A DNA stretch of 64,000 nucleotides from assembly GCA_025449115.1 (NCBI GenBank), contig JAHLKC010000082.1, positions 1 to 64,000 on the forward strand, given 5' to 3'. Shown here piece by piece: positions 1 through 10,993 of the stretch (within the stretch, counting starts at the first letter, position 1; the number at the start of each line of letters is the position of its first letter). Under the pieces are notes generated by a model, which did no database searches, was not told where the DNA came from, and was given only the letters and a program-made list of their open reading frames with translations. Made by a program: the position numbers and the translations under genes. The stretch comes from Chytridium lagenaria (taxonomy: Eukaryota > Chytridiomycota > Chytridiomycetes > Chytridiales > Chytridiaceae).

Positions 1-1403
1 AGCGTCCTTGGGAATGAAGTCTCTTCAAATTCATGAGCTCAGAATACTCTTCAAAGATGTGACACGCCAGCTCATCTAACTGTTTCATTCGAAGTCCAGA
101 AAATGATTTCGAAAATAGTATAGCGCCAACCGAAGCATGCTTGCCGTAGTAAAGGTCTATGCAAATCACGTACTTTTCAAGTTGAAGAAGCTCAGCCAAC
201 AAAGTCCTCTGAGATGTGCTCAGTTCATCACGCCTCCTTCTGTTAAACTTGTTCACGCTGAGTGTTTTTTGAACGTGAGCACTCTACCACAATAATTGAG
301 GTGGCTCCAGAGGATTTCAAACATGCTGCTTCTGGGGAGGACAACGGCTCTATGCTGGCACCCATGACTTCCAAAACAAAATCTGGCCGAATCTCAGACC
401 TCCGGGTTGGTATAGTTAGAGATGGGCTCGCTGCATAGTAAGGGTCCGGGAATGGAGGTGACCCGTTCGGGAGGATTTCTGAAACAATCGAGTGGAACTT
501 GTTCCTAACGTCCTCTGGTATCAATATCTTGAAGCCTCGGTAGAATGGGCCTGCCTCAACCGATAGTTTCCATAATTGTGCCAGTTTTTTGGCAACTCCC
601 TGGCACTCAGACTCATATAAAGTGCTGAGTTCGTTATGGATGACGTTGAGTTCAGCTCTAAGTTCAACCTGAATGGAGTCCAGCTTTGACATAAGTTTCT
701 CTTCCAAGGATCTGATGAGGTATTTGAGAAGCTTACTCTCTCCAATAATTGCGTCCCAACCATTGACTGCATACTCTGCCCCGTTTGACCGTGCACCTAC
801 AGCACCCACATCCCTATCCGCACCTAGTTCTAGCCCCACCTTTGTCTGTCCACCTCCCACCTCCTCACTCCCCACACCCTCACTCTGGCTTTCTTCAACG
901 TCCTCTGTTTGCCCACCTCCAACATCCCCTTCACTGCTGTCTTGTTCTTCTTCCTCCTCTTCTTCCTTTTACTCTGCTTGCTCTCTGCAATGGATGCTTC
1001 CACCTCCTTAACAAGCTCTATTCCAGACTGTAATGCCCGCTCCTCCTCCACCCTGATTAGGGCAGTATAGGTTGCGAAGTCTTCATGAGGAATGGCCATA
1101 ACCAATTTGGCACCCTTGACGGCTTGATTGGAGCGTTGTATGACTTCTTCAAGCGATAGAGTTTCGTTGAGTGAGCAACGGATCATCCTGATGTCTTGAA
1201 GGGTAGCTTTAAGGAAAGTCTTTCCGGCCATAGCTTTCAAGTTGCTGTTGAGCATATCATGGGAATGCCATCCAATTGATCGACATCAAAGAAGAGGTTC
1301 GTCCCCTTGCGATGGGACAAGGAAGTAATGCCTTCCTTTTCGTACATGAAGGTGAGGGGTGACAGGCTCTTCAAAAGCTTCTTGAACAGCTTTCTGTATT
1401 CGG
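1..1403 (-). pseudogene. Unrecognised gene with three frame changes, cut by the left edge
   Basis: The reading starts at an ATG at 1403 (MAEYRKLFKKLLKS) and is open to the window edge only if the frame shifts by one base near 1263 (a CCC), near 975-985 (a purine-rich Lys/Glu stretch) and near 270 (an A6 run). The joined product has a basic N-terminus, then an acidic Gly/Glu/Gln segment, a helical Leu/Glu-rich segment around 620-700, and a C-terminal alpha/beta-looking part with RPDFVLEV and IIVVECSRSK. The last part loosely recalls nuclease-fold C-termini, but no complete catalytic set is visible, so no function is assigned. Either assembly indels or a decayed gene would explain the breaks. 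Confidence 0.4.
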
Positions 1404-1659
1404 CCATAACAATAATGCAAAAATGGGAGAAAAAAATGGGAGAAAGCTTTTATTTATGATTTCTTAATAAGTCATATTTACTTTTTTATGTTATTTATTT
1501 TTAATAAAATCATGCATTTTTCTTTGGACCAAAACCTCTCGCGTTGATAAGTTTTTCTATAAGCCGTTGTAATTTTCCTCAGTTTTGTTTTCCTATGCTT
1601 CTAGCGAGGATGTTGCAGCTACCCTCATTGCGGCGCGAACACCTTCTCGCTTTTCCTCA
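1404..1659. other. Intergenic, AT-rich
   Basis: A short AT-rich spacer between the 5' end of the left-edge gene and the 3' end of COG7. No coding or structural signal is seen. Confidence 0.5.
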
Positions 1660-4600
1660 TCATCTTCTGACGGGGTAAACTGTTAACAATGAGCTTGGGA
1701 ATGGAACCTCCATGATGGCTGTTACAACCGCAAGAGCAGGAGGCGTTGACACATCCATGGCCTCTAATACTTTGGAAAGGTATGAGACGTCGGTCCAAAG
1801 CTGCCTTGATGCTTCAGGACCCAACACGGCGTTCTGTTGTGGCTGCGGTTGTCCCACTGATACGGGATGAATACGGAGGATTGCTGAAACGTAAGACGCG
1901 ACAGTGGCTTTCGAGATAGAGGTGATCCACAAATGCATGACATCCTCATCCTCCTCCTTTTCCTCTTCATTCTTGTCCATCAATCAGGTTCGCTTGACTC
2001 CACCTTGCTCTCAGATGTGAGCGAATTCAGCTGGCTGAAATCCCTTTCTTCCAAAAAGGGTAGCGAACGTGCCGAAAATCGAGAACTCCATCATCTCCAC
2101 CGTGCACCTCAATCCTTTGCGGCAAGGTAAGAAGGTGCTCTCCCACACGGGTCACGTAAGGCAATGGCGACAGACTGAACCTTGGAAGTGCATTAGCCCC
2201 ACCAGCCGCATCGGAGGATGCCCATTCGGAGATGCGGAACAGTAGCCAGTTGACGATCAATAGGAACGAAGAGAGAGTCGAAGATTAGCCGTTGTGAAGA
2301 CACGATTATAGCCCTCAACGGCGAAAGTACTGGTGAAAGTAGGTTGAGATGAGGTAAATCCGTTGGAATTTGGGGCGGTCCCTTTGTTTCAGACGATGCA
2401 GCGCCTTCACCTCCATTTCTCTCTTGCGCTTGGTTTGGCGAAACAGTAGCAAGCAATTGATGTAAGCGCATGCTATTCAGCGAGGAGACTTGGAGAGCAG
2501 CCAGAGCTGTATGGCACGGCGCTCTCCATACCTCGTTGTTAGCAAGCGTTTCGACTGTAGGATCTGGTTGCCTCGGAGATGACGAAGAAGACAGATCCAT
2601 GATGGAGTCCTTGGAAAACAAATCGATATCAGAAGCACCAAGCGCAACTTCCGACTCCCCCAAATTAGAATTATAGTGGTTTAGATTTCCCTCATCACTA
2701 TTGTAGCTCGTGCTTATAATCGGCTTAATTTTAGTTAGAGCCTTCATCATTCCCTTTTCCAACACTTCCATTCTGTAAGATAGAGTACGGGAAACGGCGA
2801 GAACTCGGAGCCCAACTTGAAATCTCATCCACTCGGACTGTGTTGTATCTTCTGCTGAAGTTTTCCCAACATTTCTCGAGGAAACCTGACGTCTACGAAC
2901 GCTGGGAGAGGTGGGATTCCCAGAAAGCGAAGCAATTGACATCCCTTCATCTTCCAAACCCATTTCATCCCGGATCTGGAAAATGGCAGAGGCAAAAGAA
3001 TCTAAGGCATCCGAAAGGTAAGCATTGACAGCCTCGATCAACCCAGGGAATCCGTATCCTGCCGTAAGGTCGAGACACCGCAAAAGAGCAGCTTCAGCAT
3101 TTGAGAAAACCTTTGGCACGGCTTCTGTGAGAGAACGCACGGCATCATTCAGGAATGATGAAGAACGGTTTCCTGGAGGGTTAGAAAGCGATGGTGTTCC
3201 TGTCCGAAACACTGTCTGCAAGATCTCTAACGATCTCAGCGCACTTGGAAGGCACCGCGAAAGATGGGCCGTTTCTAGTGCTCCGTAACTCTGCTGGAAC
3301 GACAAGAAGGCATCAAAGACCGGTTGCCCCCAAGACGGGTCCACAGGTGCACTATTCCGGGATTGGTCAAAGGCACCATCATCAGAGTTTGAGAAGTCAC
3401 TTCCATCCAATGCACCTAATGCGGTCAGGGCGCTTGCACGTTTCTTTGCAGCTCCCTTAATGATATTTGATGTCGCGAGAGGAAGAGGATATAAGACACT
3501 CTTTTCAACCTCCCGACACCATTCCACAGTCACAATGTAGCATCTGATCAACGTTGGAAGGAACTTATTTTGCGAATGTCGTAAAAGCCTTCCCGCAACA
3601 GCTGATTTTATGTCTCCTCCTCCCACTACGTCAATACTCGAATCACTATTGTCAGATGGTTCCATGCTCACAAGACCCTCCAGCTTCGCTTGCAGCGACG
3701 GTTTTAAAGCTGAGAACGTTTGATGAATTAAATGCACGATTGCATTTCTTGGATTTGGGAATGTTTGAAGGCACCATCTGAGATTATAAGAATCATCAGT
3801 CAAAAAGCATAAAAACTAGAAGAACGTGAATGGCATTGAAAACCTACTCTATCTCTGAGTTTAACATAAGTAGCATTTCATCGTAGAAGATTGATAAAAC
3901 ATCAACGAAGCCGGGCATAGCTTCAATATTAGATTTGGCATGAAGTCGTTCTGTCCCGTCAATCCACACTTTCACTACAGGAGCTCTCCTTGTTCTAAAG
4001 TAACAGGATTCAAACTCGGTCTTCCTCCCAATCTGTTCAAACAAAATCCAGCACTTCCGTGCTGCCTCCAAATCACGAGACTGAATGGCAGCCACAAGCT
4101 TAGGTCCAAGATCCAATTCAAGCCTATTTCGAAGCTTGCCGAGCAAAGCCTTCCGCTCCTCTTGTTCTGGCGTGCCTTCCAGTAGTTGAAGCGATCTTGA
4201 CGCCTCGAGAAGTCTTTGGCCAGCTCTCTCCAAATCACCGGAAACAAATATGGCGTCAAGTTCTGTCGTTAAAGTGCTCCAGTTTTCTGTTTCCCTCAGT
4301 CGTTGGCGCGTCATCTCCATGCGAGTTCGGACCTTGTCGAGCTGCTGCAAGGCTTCAAATGCATCGTTCACTGATGATGACGATGCCTGAGGTAGTATTG
4401 CCAAGGATTTGTTGGGGAAATTTGAAGTCCCTCCGGACCTCGCAGCCCTATCAAGCTCTTGACTAACAGAACTTATCAACGTTGCCAGAGATGAAGCGTC
4501 GCGAGCGATGGCAGCAATATCATGCAGTAATCTGGGTACACTCTTAACGGCATCATCAGCAAGCTGGTCCAGGCGAGCGGAAAGTTCTTGCGAGTAAAGG

Positions 4601-4974
4601 TGCAACTGATGCTCGATGGTGGATGCATGAATGTCGAGTGGAGACATAATCATACTGCGATGTGGAGCTTGTACCGTACTTGGCTTTAATGCAACAGGTT
4701 TGGGAGATGTAGAACCACTTAAGTCGCTATTCTGCCCAGGAACGGAACGGCCCAGATCACTTATGGCATCAGAATCGTCAATGATGCTGGGGGATACCAA
4801 CTTCAAGAGAATCTGAGAATGCAGAGAAATCAAGACCAGAGGGGGAGGATGTTGATAGTGCATGTAGAGCAGACGGATCTACTGCATTTGATGCATTGAT
4901 GCTAGCATCGGAGAGAGCTTGATTAATCCATGCCTTCAAGTTAAAGTCGGGCTCGCAAACTCGTCGATATCCAT
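1660..4974 (-). CDS. COG7: Conserved oligomeric Golgi complex subunit 7 (COG7)
   Basis: COG7 belongs to lobe B of the COG tether that returns Golgi glycosylation enzymes by retrograde vesicles. The start at 4974 (MDIDEFAS) leads into DFNLKAWINQAL, the family's N-terminal WIN motif. A helical vesicle-tether region follows (IEHQLHLYSQELSARLDQLA, PRLLHDIAAIARDASSL). After a clear 70-bp intron (3778-3847), which restores NSEIEWCLQTF, come the conserved SWGQPVFDAFLSFQQSYG and LPRFSLSPLPYVTRVGEHLL blocks and the C-terminal SKATVASYVSAILRI helix. The frame must shift near 4950, 4805, 2230 and 1985, so the assembled gene is not a single open frame. At roughly 1,080 residues it is longer than the animal protein (about 770), mainly through Ser-rich inserts. 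The identification is firm; exact ends are less so. Confidence 0.85.
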
Positions 4975-5694
4975 CAACAAAGAAATTTTCCTCGAGATCA
5001 AACCCAACTTAGAATCGGTGACTTATTGTGCAGGTAATAGGAAAGCATAACATAACAATGAGAGTGAAGGCGAGAAGCCTAAGAACGCAACACATCGACC
5101 CCTCAAAGAGCGGCATCGAGAAACGAATGTGGGAAGGAGCTTTGGGGCGTTAAAAAGGTTCATAAAAAGAAAGGAAGAAGGAAATGAAAGGTGGGTTACT
5201 ACTGGTGGTGTTCAAGAAAAAAGAACAATAATAAAATAAAGTCACTTGCATAGCGCAACGGCAATTTCAATTCTTAATTGATTGAATGTGCCAACCTCAT
5301 CTTACAGGCTGGACTTTAAATTCATAAAAGTTTTGAAAACTGTATAAATACGAGTGTATTCTCAGGTTGATCCGTTACAACATTAATTAATTATGGTCTC
5401 ATGCAACAACGCTCTCCGTAATAAAAAATGAAATTAAATATACAATCAAAGATGCCTCAATAAAAAACGACCCTTGTTGCCATTCATCATTATCTCCATC
5501 GTTCCCTCGCTCTGATTCCATAATCTCTCCTTCCCGTTCTGTAAAGCTAGTCCACCACCGCCCTCTCATCACACCCCCCGCTACAACTCCAAAGTACGTA
5601 ATCTCTTAAATCCATCAGACTCGATGATAGTTACTTCAGATCCAGCCGGATTAGCATTACCTATTGTGTAAACGAATTCATAGCGGTAAGCTTA
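4975..5694. other. Intergenic, AT-rich
   Basis: About 700 bp between COG7 and the next minus-strand gene, with A-rich tracts and no convincing coding frame. It should hold the COG7 promoter. Confidence 0.4.
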
Positions 5695-6990
5695 TTACAA
5701 ATAACTCGTGTCAAAATTAATTGTACCTGTTACTAAAGTCTCGTAGACCTTCCCAACACCATATGCTTGAACGCCGACGAACACAAGATCAAATGAGAGA
5801 GGTGACCGCATCGCTTTCAACTTCGCTTTAACGTCATCATTCTTTTTCCCTCTTCCACTTTTTCGTCTACTTCCGGTCTCCTTCCCAGGTCCACCTGCAG
5901 CTTTCACAGCAGCCTTCATCCCAACATGCATGCTTGAATAGGTGTCATAAACGCGCCAGAGAGTCGTTTCTTCCCTTTCCCTGATCTTCCGTCTTATCTT
6001 CTGCTGCACTTTGAAAGGCCATCGCAGCTTTCACCCCAATATTAACAGCTTCAAAAGAGGCGGCAAGTCTTGAGGCCGTAGTTTCCTGTCGCGATGCCGT
6101 AATCCCATGGGAAACAGGTTGTGCGGTTGCCAGCTTGCGGTTGCATTCGAAGGAGGGGTAGTAGTTGTGCTAATAGTGGTGCGGATGGCGGATCGGTAGA
6201 CGGTGTGGGTAGAACTGAAGAGGATTCAAAATAAGGAACTGCGAACCCTTCCCAGTGGCCATTAAGGTGATCTGTGGCATGAGCGGGTCCAAGAACTTGG
6301 TTGCGGATAAACCGAAGGATAGGCTTACGAAGAGGTTTCGGTGCCCTCCAGGGCCCCCCGGTCGACCCCCAGCTGCTACAGTCCCCGCAACAACGGGTGG
6401 ACTATCGGGTGGAGACGGCATGTCAACAAGAAAAAGCTCCGCCAAGAGGCTCATCCTCTTTTCTACCCTTCTTTGTCTTTTTGTTCATAACTATTGCTCC
6501 TCCTGTCGATGCCAACACACTATGTTCAGCCACATCCCCTGAGGCTTTCTCAATTCCTTCTTCTATCCCTCGTTCAATCCACCAGTTCCCAACCCCATCT
6601 ACAACCTTCTCCACAACTCCGCTTCCTTCAACGGCACCTCCAATCCATTCTCCAGCTGCCACGGACATGACCTGTGCGGCGGCGATCGCAAAAAACGACT
6701 CTTCTGGTGTAAGCGGGAGTGGCTGAAGGTTTCGAGAACGGAGCTCTACATGGATGTCTTGAAGCGACCAGAAGGAGGTGTGTGAGTGGGAAATGTGGAA
6801 GGGAAGGGTGAGGAGAGAGGTTGGCGAAAGAAATATTGATTTAAAAGTAGATGTCGACGTTGTGGCAACGCTGCGAGAGTGTAGTTTCGAGCATAACGTT
6901 CAGCTTGTAGGAGAGACTGTCATCGTTATACGAGAGTGTTAGAGTGCTAAGCTGAAGTTGCATGCATTCAGGATGAGATGTCCGTCTTAC
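5695..6990 (-). CDS. Hypothetical protein, possibly senescence/spartin-like
   Basis: Protein-like segments lie in several minus-strand frames. An N-terminal beta-rich part begins at an ATG near 6965 (MQLQLSTLTLSYNDDSL). Then come ESFFAIAAAQVMSVAAGEWI and a helical Gly/Val/Glu-rich stretch (6423-6700), a Pro/Gly linker, a helical segment near 6040-6110 (ASRLAASFEAVNIGVKAAM), and a final stretch ending at 5695. The alternating small-residue helices with a Trp-Ile pair loosely resemble the senescence domain of spartin-like proteins, but no diagnostic block is intact. Frame breaks may be introns or indels. Treat this as a coding region of uncertain structure. Confidence 0.3.
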
Positions 6991-7379
6991 AAATGCATCC
7001 AGTCCATTTACTTACCGTATCGTCCAACGTCACCAATGGCACTGCTCTGTTTCTCGTAAACATTGTCTTTACAATAAGGTATAGCTGTCGGTCCACACTC
7101 CCTTTTTGTACTCTTCGTTGCTGCAATGAGGTGTTTCAGGGGTGTTTTATACTTGCAATAAACACAAAATCTATTTTGCCATATCCACGCCGTCGACACC
7201 ATCCACCACCAGCATCGCAGGTCGGATCTATTCGCTCTTTGTGCTATATATTATTCAGAGGGTGGGATGGAGGAAGGGAGGGCGGATGATATGTCCTCTT
7301 CATGGGAAGTAACATGGTTGGCACCTCATCGCCATGACAATTACCTGTTTCAAGGCATCTATTATCTTCACACAACTGC

Positions 7380-7740
7380 TCTGGTCTCTTCCGCTACTGC
7401 CCAGGTCGCAATGACCCCAAGGGTGACAAAACCTTTGGACGCTGGTAGAGAGTGTACCAAGGCGAATGGTGCAGTGATCGGTAATGGAGGTTGTGGAATG
7501 GTGGAGCGTCTGGGAGAGCGTTTACGTCAACGTCGTTCAAAGAAGGCGAATTTGATTCCTTTCTCCTCGCGAACGTGACATTTGAGAAACAAGACGTGAT
7601 TCCCAAAAGTTTAACGTCCCAATTCACGGTCAGGTCCGAAAAGGCTGGAGGGAAGGTGAGGGTGGAGTCGTAGCGGTGATAGGTGTGGCGGTGACGATGA
7701 TGATGTTAGTGTTTATGTTGTTGGTGAGAAGGAAGTAATA
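7380..7740 (+). CDS. Possible membrane-anchored surface protein, C-terminal part
   Basis: A plus-strand frame encodes WNGGASGRAFTSTSFKEGEF, an ectodomain-like stretch ending SQFTVRSEKAGGKVRV. A one-base shift near 7670 then leads to a single hydrophobic segment (GVVAVIGVAVTMMMLVFMLL) closed by a short basic tail (VRRK) and TAA at 7737-7739. That layout is a type I membrane anchor. The N-terminal part is not resolved and no family is recognised. Confidence 0.3.
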
Positions 7741-8571
7741 TGGAACGTAACTGTATGTTCATATGGATTCAAAGCTTTATCCGTCCTTCTGTTGGATCGT
7801 TCGTTGGACAGTCAAACGTCTTCTGCTTCATTACGTGTATTATTACTGCCTTCGGATGGAATATAGCTGTCCTAGCTGAGGTATGTCACGTTGTTCCGTT
7901 CCTGTTCTCCACTTATTTCTGGTTTAACTGCTCATTTTTTTTCAATAACTTAAAAAAAAGGACTCTGTATGTTAAAATCGCAGTTCTGCTTTAACCTTGT
8001 TATTGCGCGTGGTTCATTTCGAATACTATTGTTTGATCGCCTTCTTGCTCTTTTGTTTTTTTATCTGCATATTCTCTGATCATGGCTTATTATGAGCACA
8101 CCCTAAGCATGTGTAAACAATAGATATGTCCTTTGCATACAATGCTTTCTCAAGCCGTATTATCATCCTGTGCATACTCAAAAGGATCAAAAACCCCACA
8201 CAATGTACCGACTGCGGGAAACTATGTTAAAGTAGGAAGTATGACTATCCCTCATCATGAATAAATCAAGTCATCAAGGGTAAGGGTAAAATGTTGGTTC
8301 CTTAAATACTGCTCCAAGGGCAAAGCCATTTATTCGTTGGTCATACTGTCCTTCTTACAACAAGATATAGAAAAGAAGTTTGCAGAACAGATTTAAAGGA
8401 TATATCTGAAAGGAGCGTAACGAGACAAGGGTATAGAAAACTTGAGCAAAAGAAGTAAAAAAAGTGGTTGGGGAGATCGCATTTCGTAAAGAAAAGTAGT
8501 TCACTTTTGAGAGAAATAATTACATACATTCACTCGGTAGGGTATAAAAGAAAAAAAGAAAAAACCACGCA
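7741..8571. other. Intergenic
   Basis: Low-complexity AT-rich DNA between the possible surface protein and the 3' end of the opsin cyclase. The open frames here are short and unlike any known protein. It should contain the 3' UTR of the cyclase. Confidence 0.4.
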
Positions 8572-10993
8572 TTAGTTACGTCCAAGAACCCAGTAAGTTC
8601 TCATGGAGCCCTTCCCCTTCACAGCCATGGTCTCACACGGCGAAAGCTTAAAGTTCTTGTCCTTGATCAAATCATAAGTACTCTCTGAGATATGGATCTG
8701 CATAGCCTTTGAAGTAGATTCCATTCTCGACGCCAGTGTTGACAGTATCTCCGACAATACACCAATGCGGGTTCTCTTCACCAAGGATACCAGCCGTGAT
8801 GGGACCAGAGTTAAGACCGACACGAATTTGGATGGACTCGCCCATGGCTGTCTTGAATGTCTTGACCATCTCGATAACATCTGGGGATTTAGGGGGTAAG
8901 ATTTTCGGGTGCGGGGTTCGGGTAGGACTTACCCAGAGAGAAGTTGGTGGCACGTTCAGCATGATCGGCTTTACGCTCTGGAGCACCAGTGACACCGAGG
9001 TAGGCGTCGCCGATAGTTTCGACCTTGTACATTCCCCAGCGTTTTGCGATAGCGTCGTATTCAACCCACAACTTGTTCAAGGTTGCAAGCATATCCTTCG
9101 TCTATAAATAGAATTACATTAGTTTGATGCCGGTAGCGAAATAATAAAAAAACCTATATGGCAAAACTCACCGTGTTCTTTGAGGACAAAACGGTAAAGT
9201 TGCAATATCCGAGAAGAAAACAGTGACACTCTGGTACTCCTCCGCAGAGGTCGCCTTGCCGCTCTTGATCTGGTCCAAAATACTAAACACGTCGTAAATA
9301 TACTCACACCATGATAATGAAATACCTTTGGGCATCATCTTTGACAAAAAGCCTGTCAGAGTGCTCCATGGCGCTCTCCAACTCGTTGGCAATGGTCGAC
9401 ATGACGGACACCTTAGCGTTCTGAAGCTTCTTCAACGGTAGCCGTGACGAGAATGAGGGTAACGAGGACTTTGGAGAAGACGTCAGCCGTGCAGAACATG
9501 GCTTCACCGGTGGCGTAACTCACAATGCCGCTGATAGGTAAAGATGTTATAAAAAACCTATCCGAGATAACTCAAAAGAAGAAAAACAACTTACGCTTTT
9601 TGGCAGTGCCAGGCGATAGGGACTATGGTCATGAATCGGCGCATTAAAAAGAATCGGAAATGTGAACGTCGCAACAAAAAAAACGAAAAGGAAACGCTCA
9701 GCAAAGCCAGAAATAAAAAAAAAGGAAAGGGGAGGGGTGGAAAAACGTCGCCGCAAGAAATTGTAGTGGCAGAGCAAGACAATAGTTTTCCTGAAAATAA
9801 ACAAGGCTATATAAAAACTTACATGCGAACCAAGAGTAACACGTTGCCGCCCTTGCGGCCTTCAACGCGCCAGGATCCAACTTGCTGTCGGTTTCACCAT
9901 CAGCCGCCATGGTGAACATATCCCAGAGACCACGGAAGACATAGGTAAAGCAGGCAACGGCGCAGGTAGAGAAGAGGTAGGAGTAAGGTTCGCGAACGGT
10001 GGACGCCAAGAAACCAAAAGTGAGGAGAAGGGAAGTCAATCTTCATGGTCTTTTTCCCGAGAACCTTGTTCTTAGTGATGTCGCCTAATGGAATAAGAAG
10101 ATGAGTTGAGCGGGAAAGAGATTTAAAAAAGGAAGAAAGAAATATTGGGGGGACTCACCAATCATTTTGATGGTAACGGGGCAAGTGGTATACCATTCCA
10201 AAAACCTCGCCGGATCCATGGGCTTTCCCGTCGAATCCGAAAGCGTCGGAGTGAGTCTCATGTAATGCACAACATAAGTAGCAGCAGCAATCGCGTTGAT
10301 CCAAAACAAAACCAGCGTCATGCTTCTTCTCTTCATTCTTTGCACCCCTGTATCCAAGGTACGCAAAGACCGATCCGATTGAGAAAGCCACAATAGCGTA
10401 CTCGTAGGCGTTATCCGCATATTGTCTGTCATACTTCTTCAGGCGGTGCTTTCCAGAGAGGGTATAGGCGGCAAGGGCAACGGTGAGGACGCACCAGATG
10501 ATGGCGCTTGCGACAATGTGGCGCTTGGTGGAACCGTCGTCACGCTTCGAGTCCATCGCTTTGTTCATCTTTTCCTTCCAAGAGAGTTTCCCTGTAGCAG
10601 AGTTCAGCATGGTGACGAGTTCCTAACCAATGTTACCTTCACCAGAGCCCTCATTGTTAGACGATTCCGTTACTGTAATGAAAAGGTTGGCGTGCAAGTA
10701 GAAAATAAAAGTTAGGGGTGGCGGGAAAGGAGCCAAAAATATCCAAACCTGGCTTGTCCATAATCTTGTGGCGGTGGCAGAGTGCTTGCACTCATCACAT
10801 CGTTGTGATGAGGTGTTGATAGCGTATTCTGTGCAAGAGCACTCGTTGCAAGGTCCACCTACAAAGTCACAATAGAGACGGCAACGTCAGTAAGTCGGCT
10901 CCTAAAGGTCCATCGAAGCAGCAAGGAGATACAAGATGAAATCCAACTGAAAGTAGATCGGCACATACGGAAGTTCTTGTCACGGTCGAGCAT
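8572..10993 (-). CDS. RGC: Rhodopsin-guanylyl cyclase (opsin fused to class III guanylyl cyclase)
   Basis: This is a light-activated enzyme making cGMP, known from zoosporic fungi, where it mediates phototaxis. Nine exons are inferred: 10993-10969, 10858-10749, 10622-10159, 10084-9823, a TM6 exon ending at 9595, 9530-9326, 9282-9172, 9101-8933 and 8880-8572; about 580 residues. Order: Cys-rich N-terminus (CNECSCTEY...CDECK), cytosolic stretch, extra N-terminal helix, seven-helix opsin, coiled coil, cyclase. Opsin marks: [10 protein letters not shown] in helix C, MTIVPIAW in helix F, and TADVFSK in helix G with the retinal Lys at 9470-9472 and Asp four residues before it. Cyclase marks: [19 protein letters not shown] and [18 protein letters not shown]; Glu (9018-9020) and Cys (8759-8761) are guanine-selecting residues. 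One-base frame shifts occur near 10335, 10039, 9433, 9203 and 8733. The TM5-TM6 junction (9822 to about 9690) lies in poly-T and is unresolved. Confidence 0.93.

Noticed and set aside
6255..6726. Plus-strand open frames opposite the 5.7-7.0 kb region
   Set aside because: Pro/Ser-rich shadows of the minus-strand Gly/Glu-rich frame, which has the more protein-like composition.
10621..10680. In-frame TAG upstream of MLNSATGKL suggesting a broken opsin cyclase or a separate start
   Set aside because: Using TTGGTTAG (ending at 10623) as acceptor for the intron from 10748 places the TAG in the intron and keeps phase 0 from ...RLWTSQ to [11 protein letters not shown].
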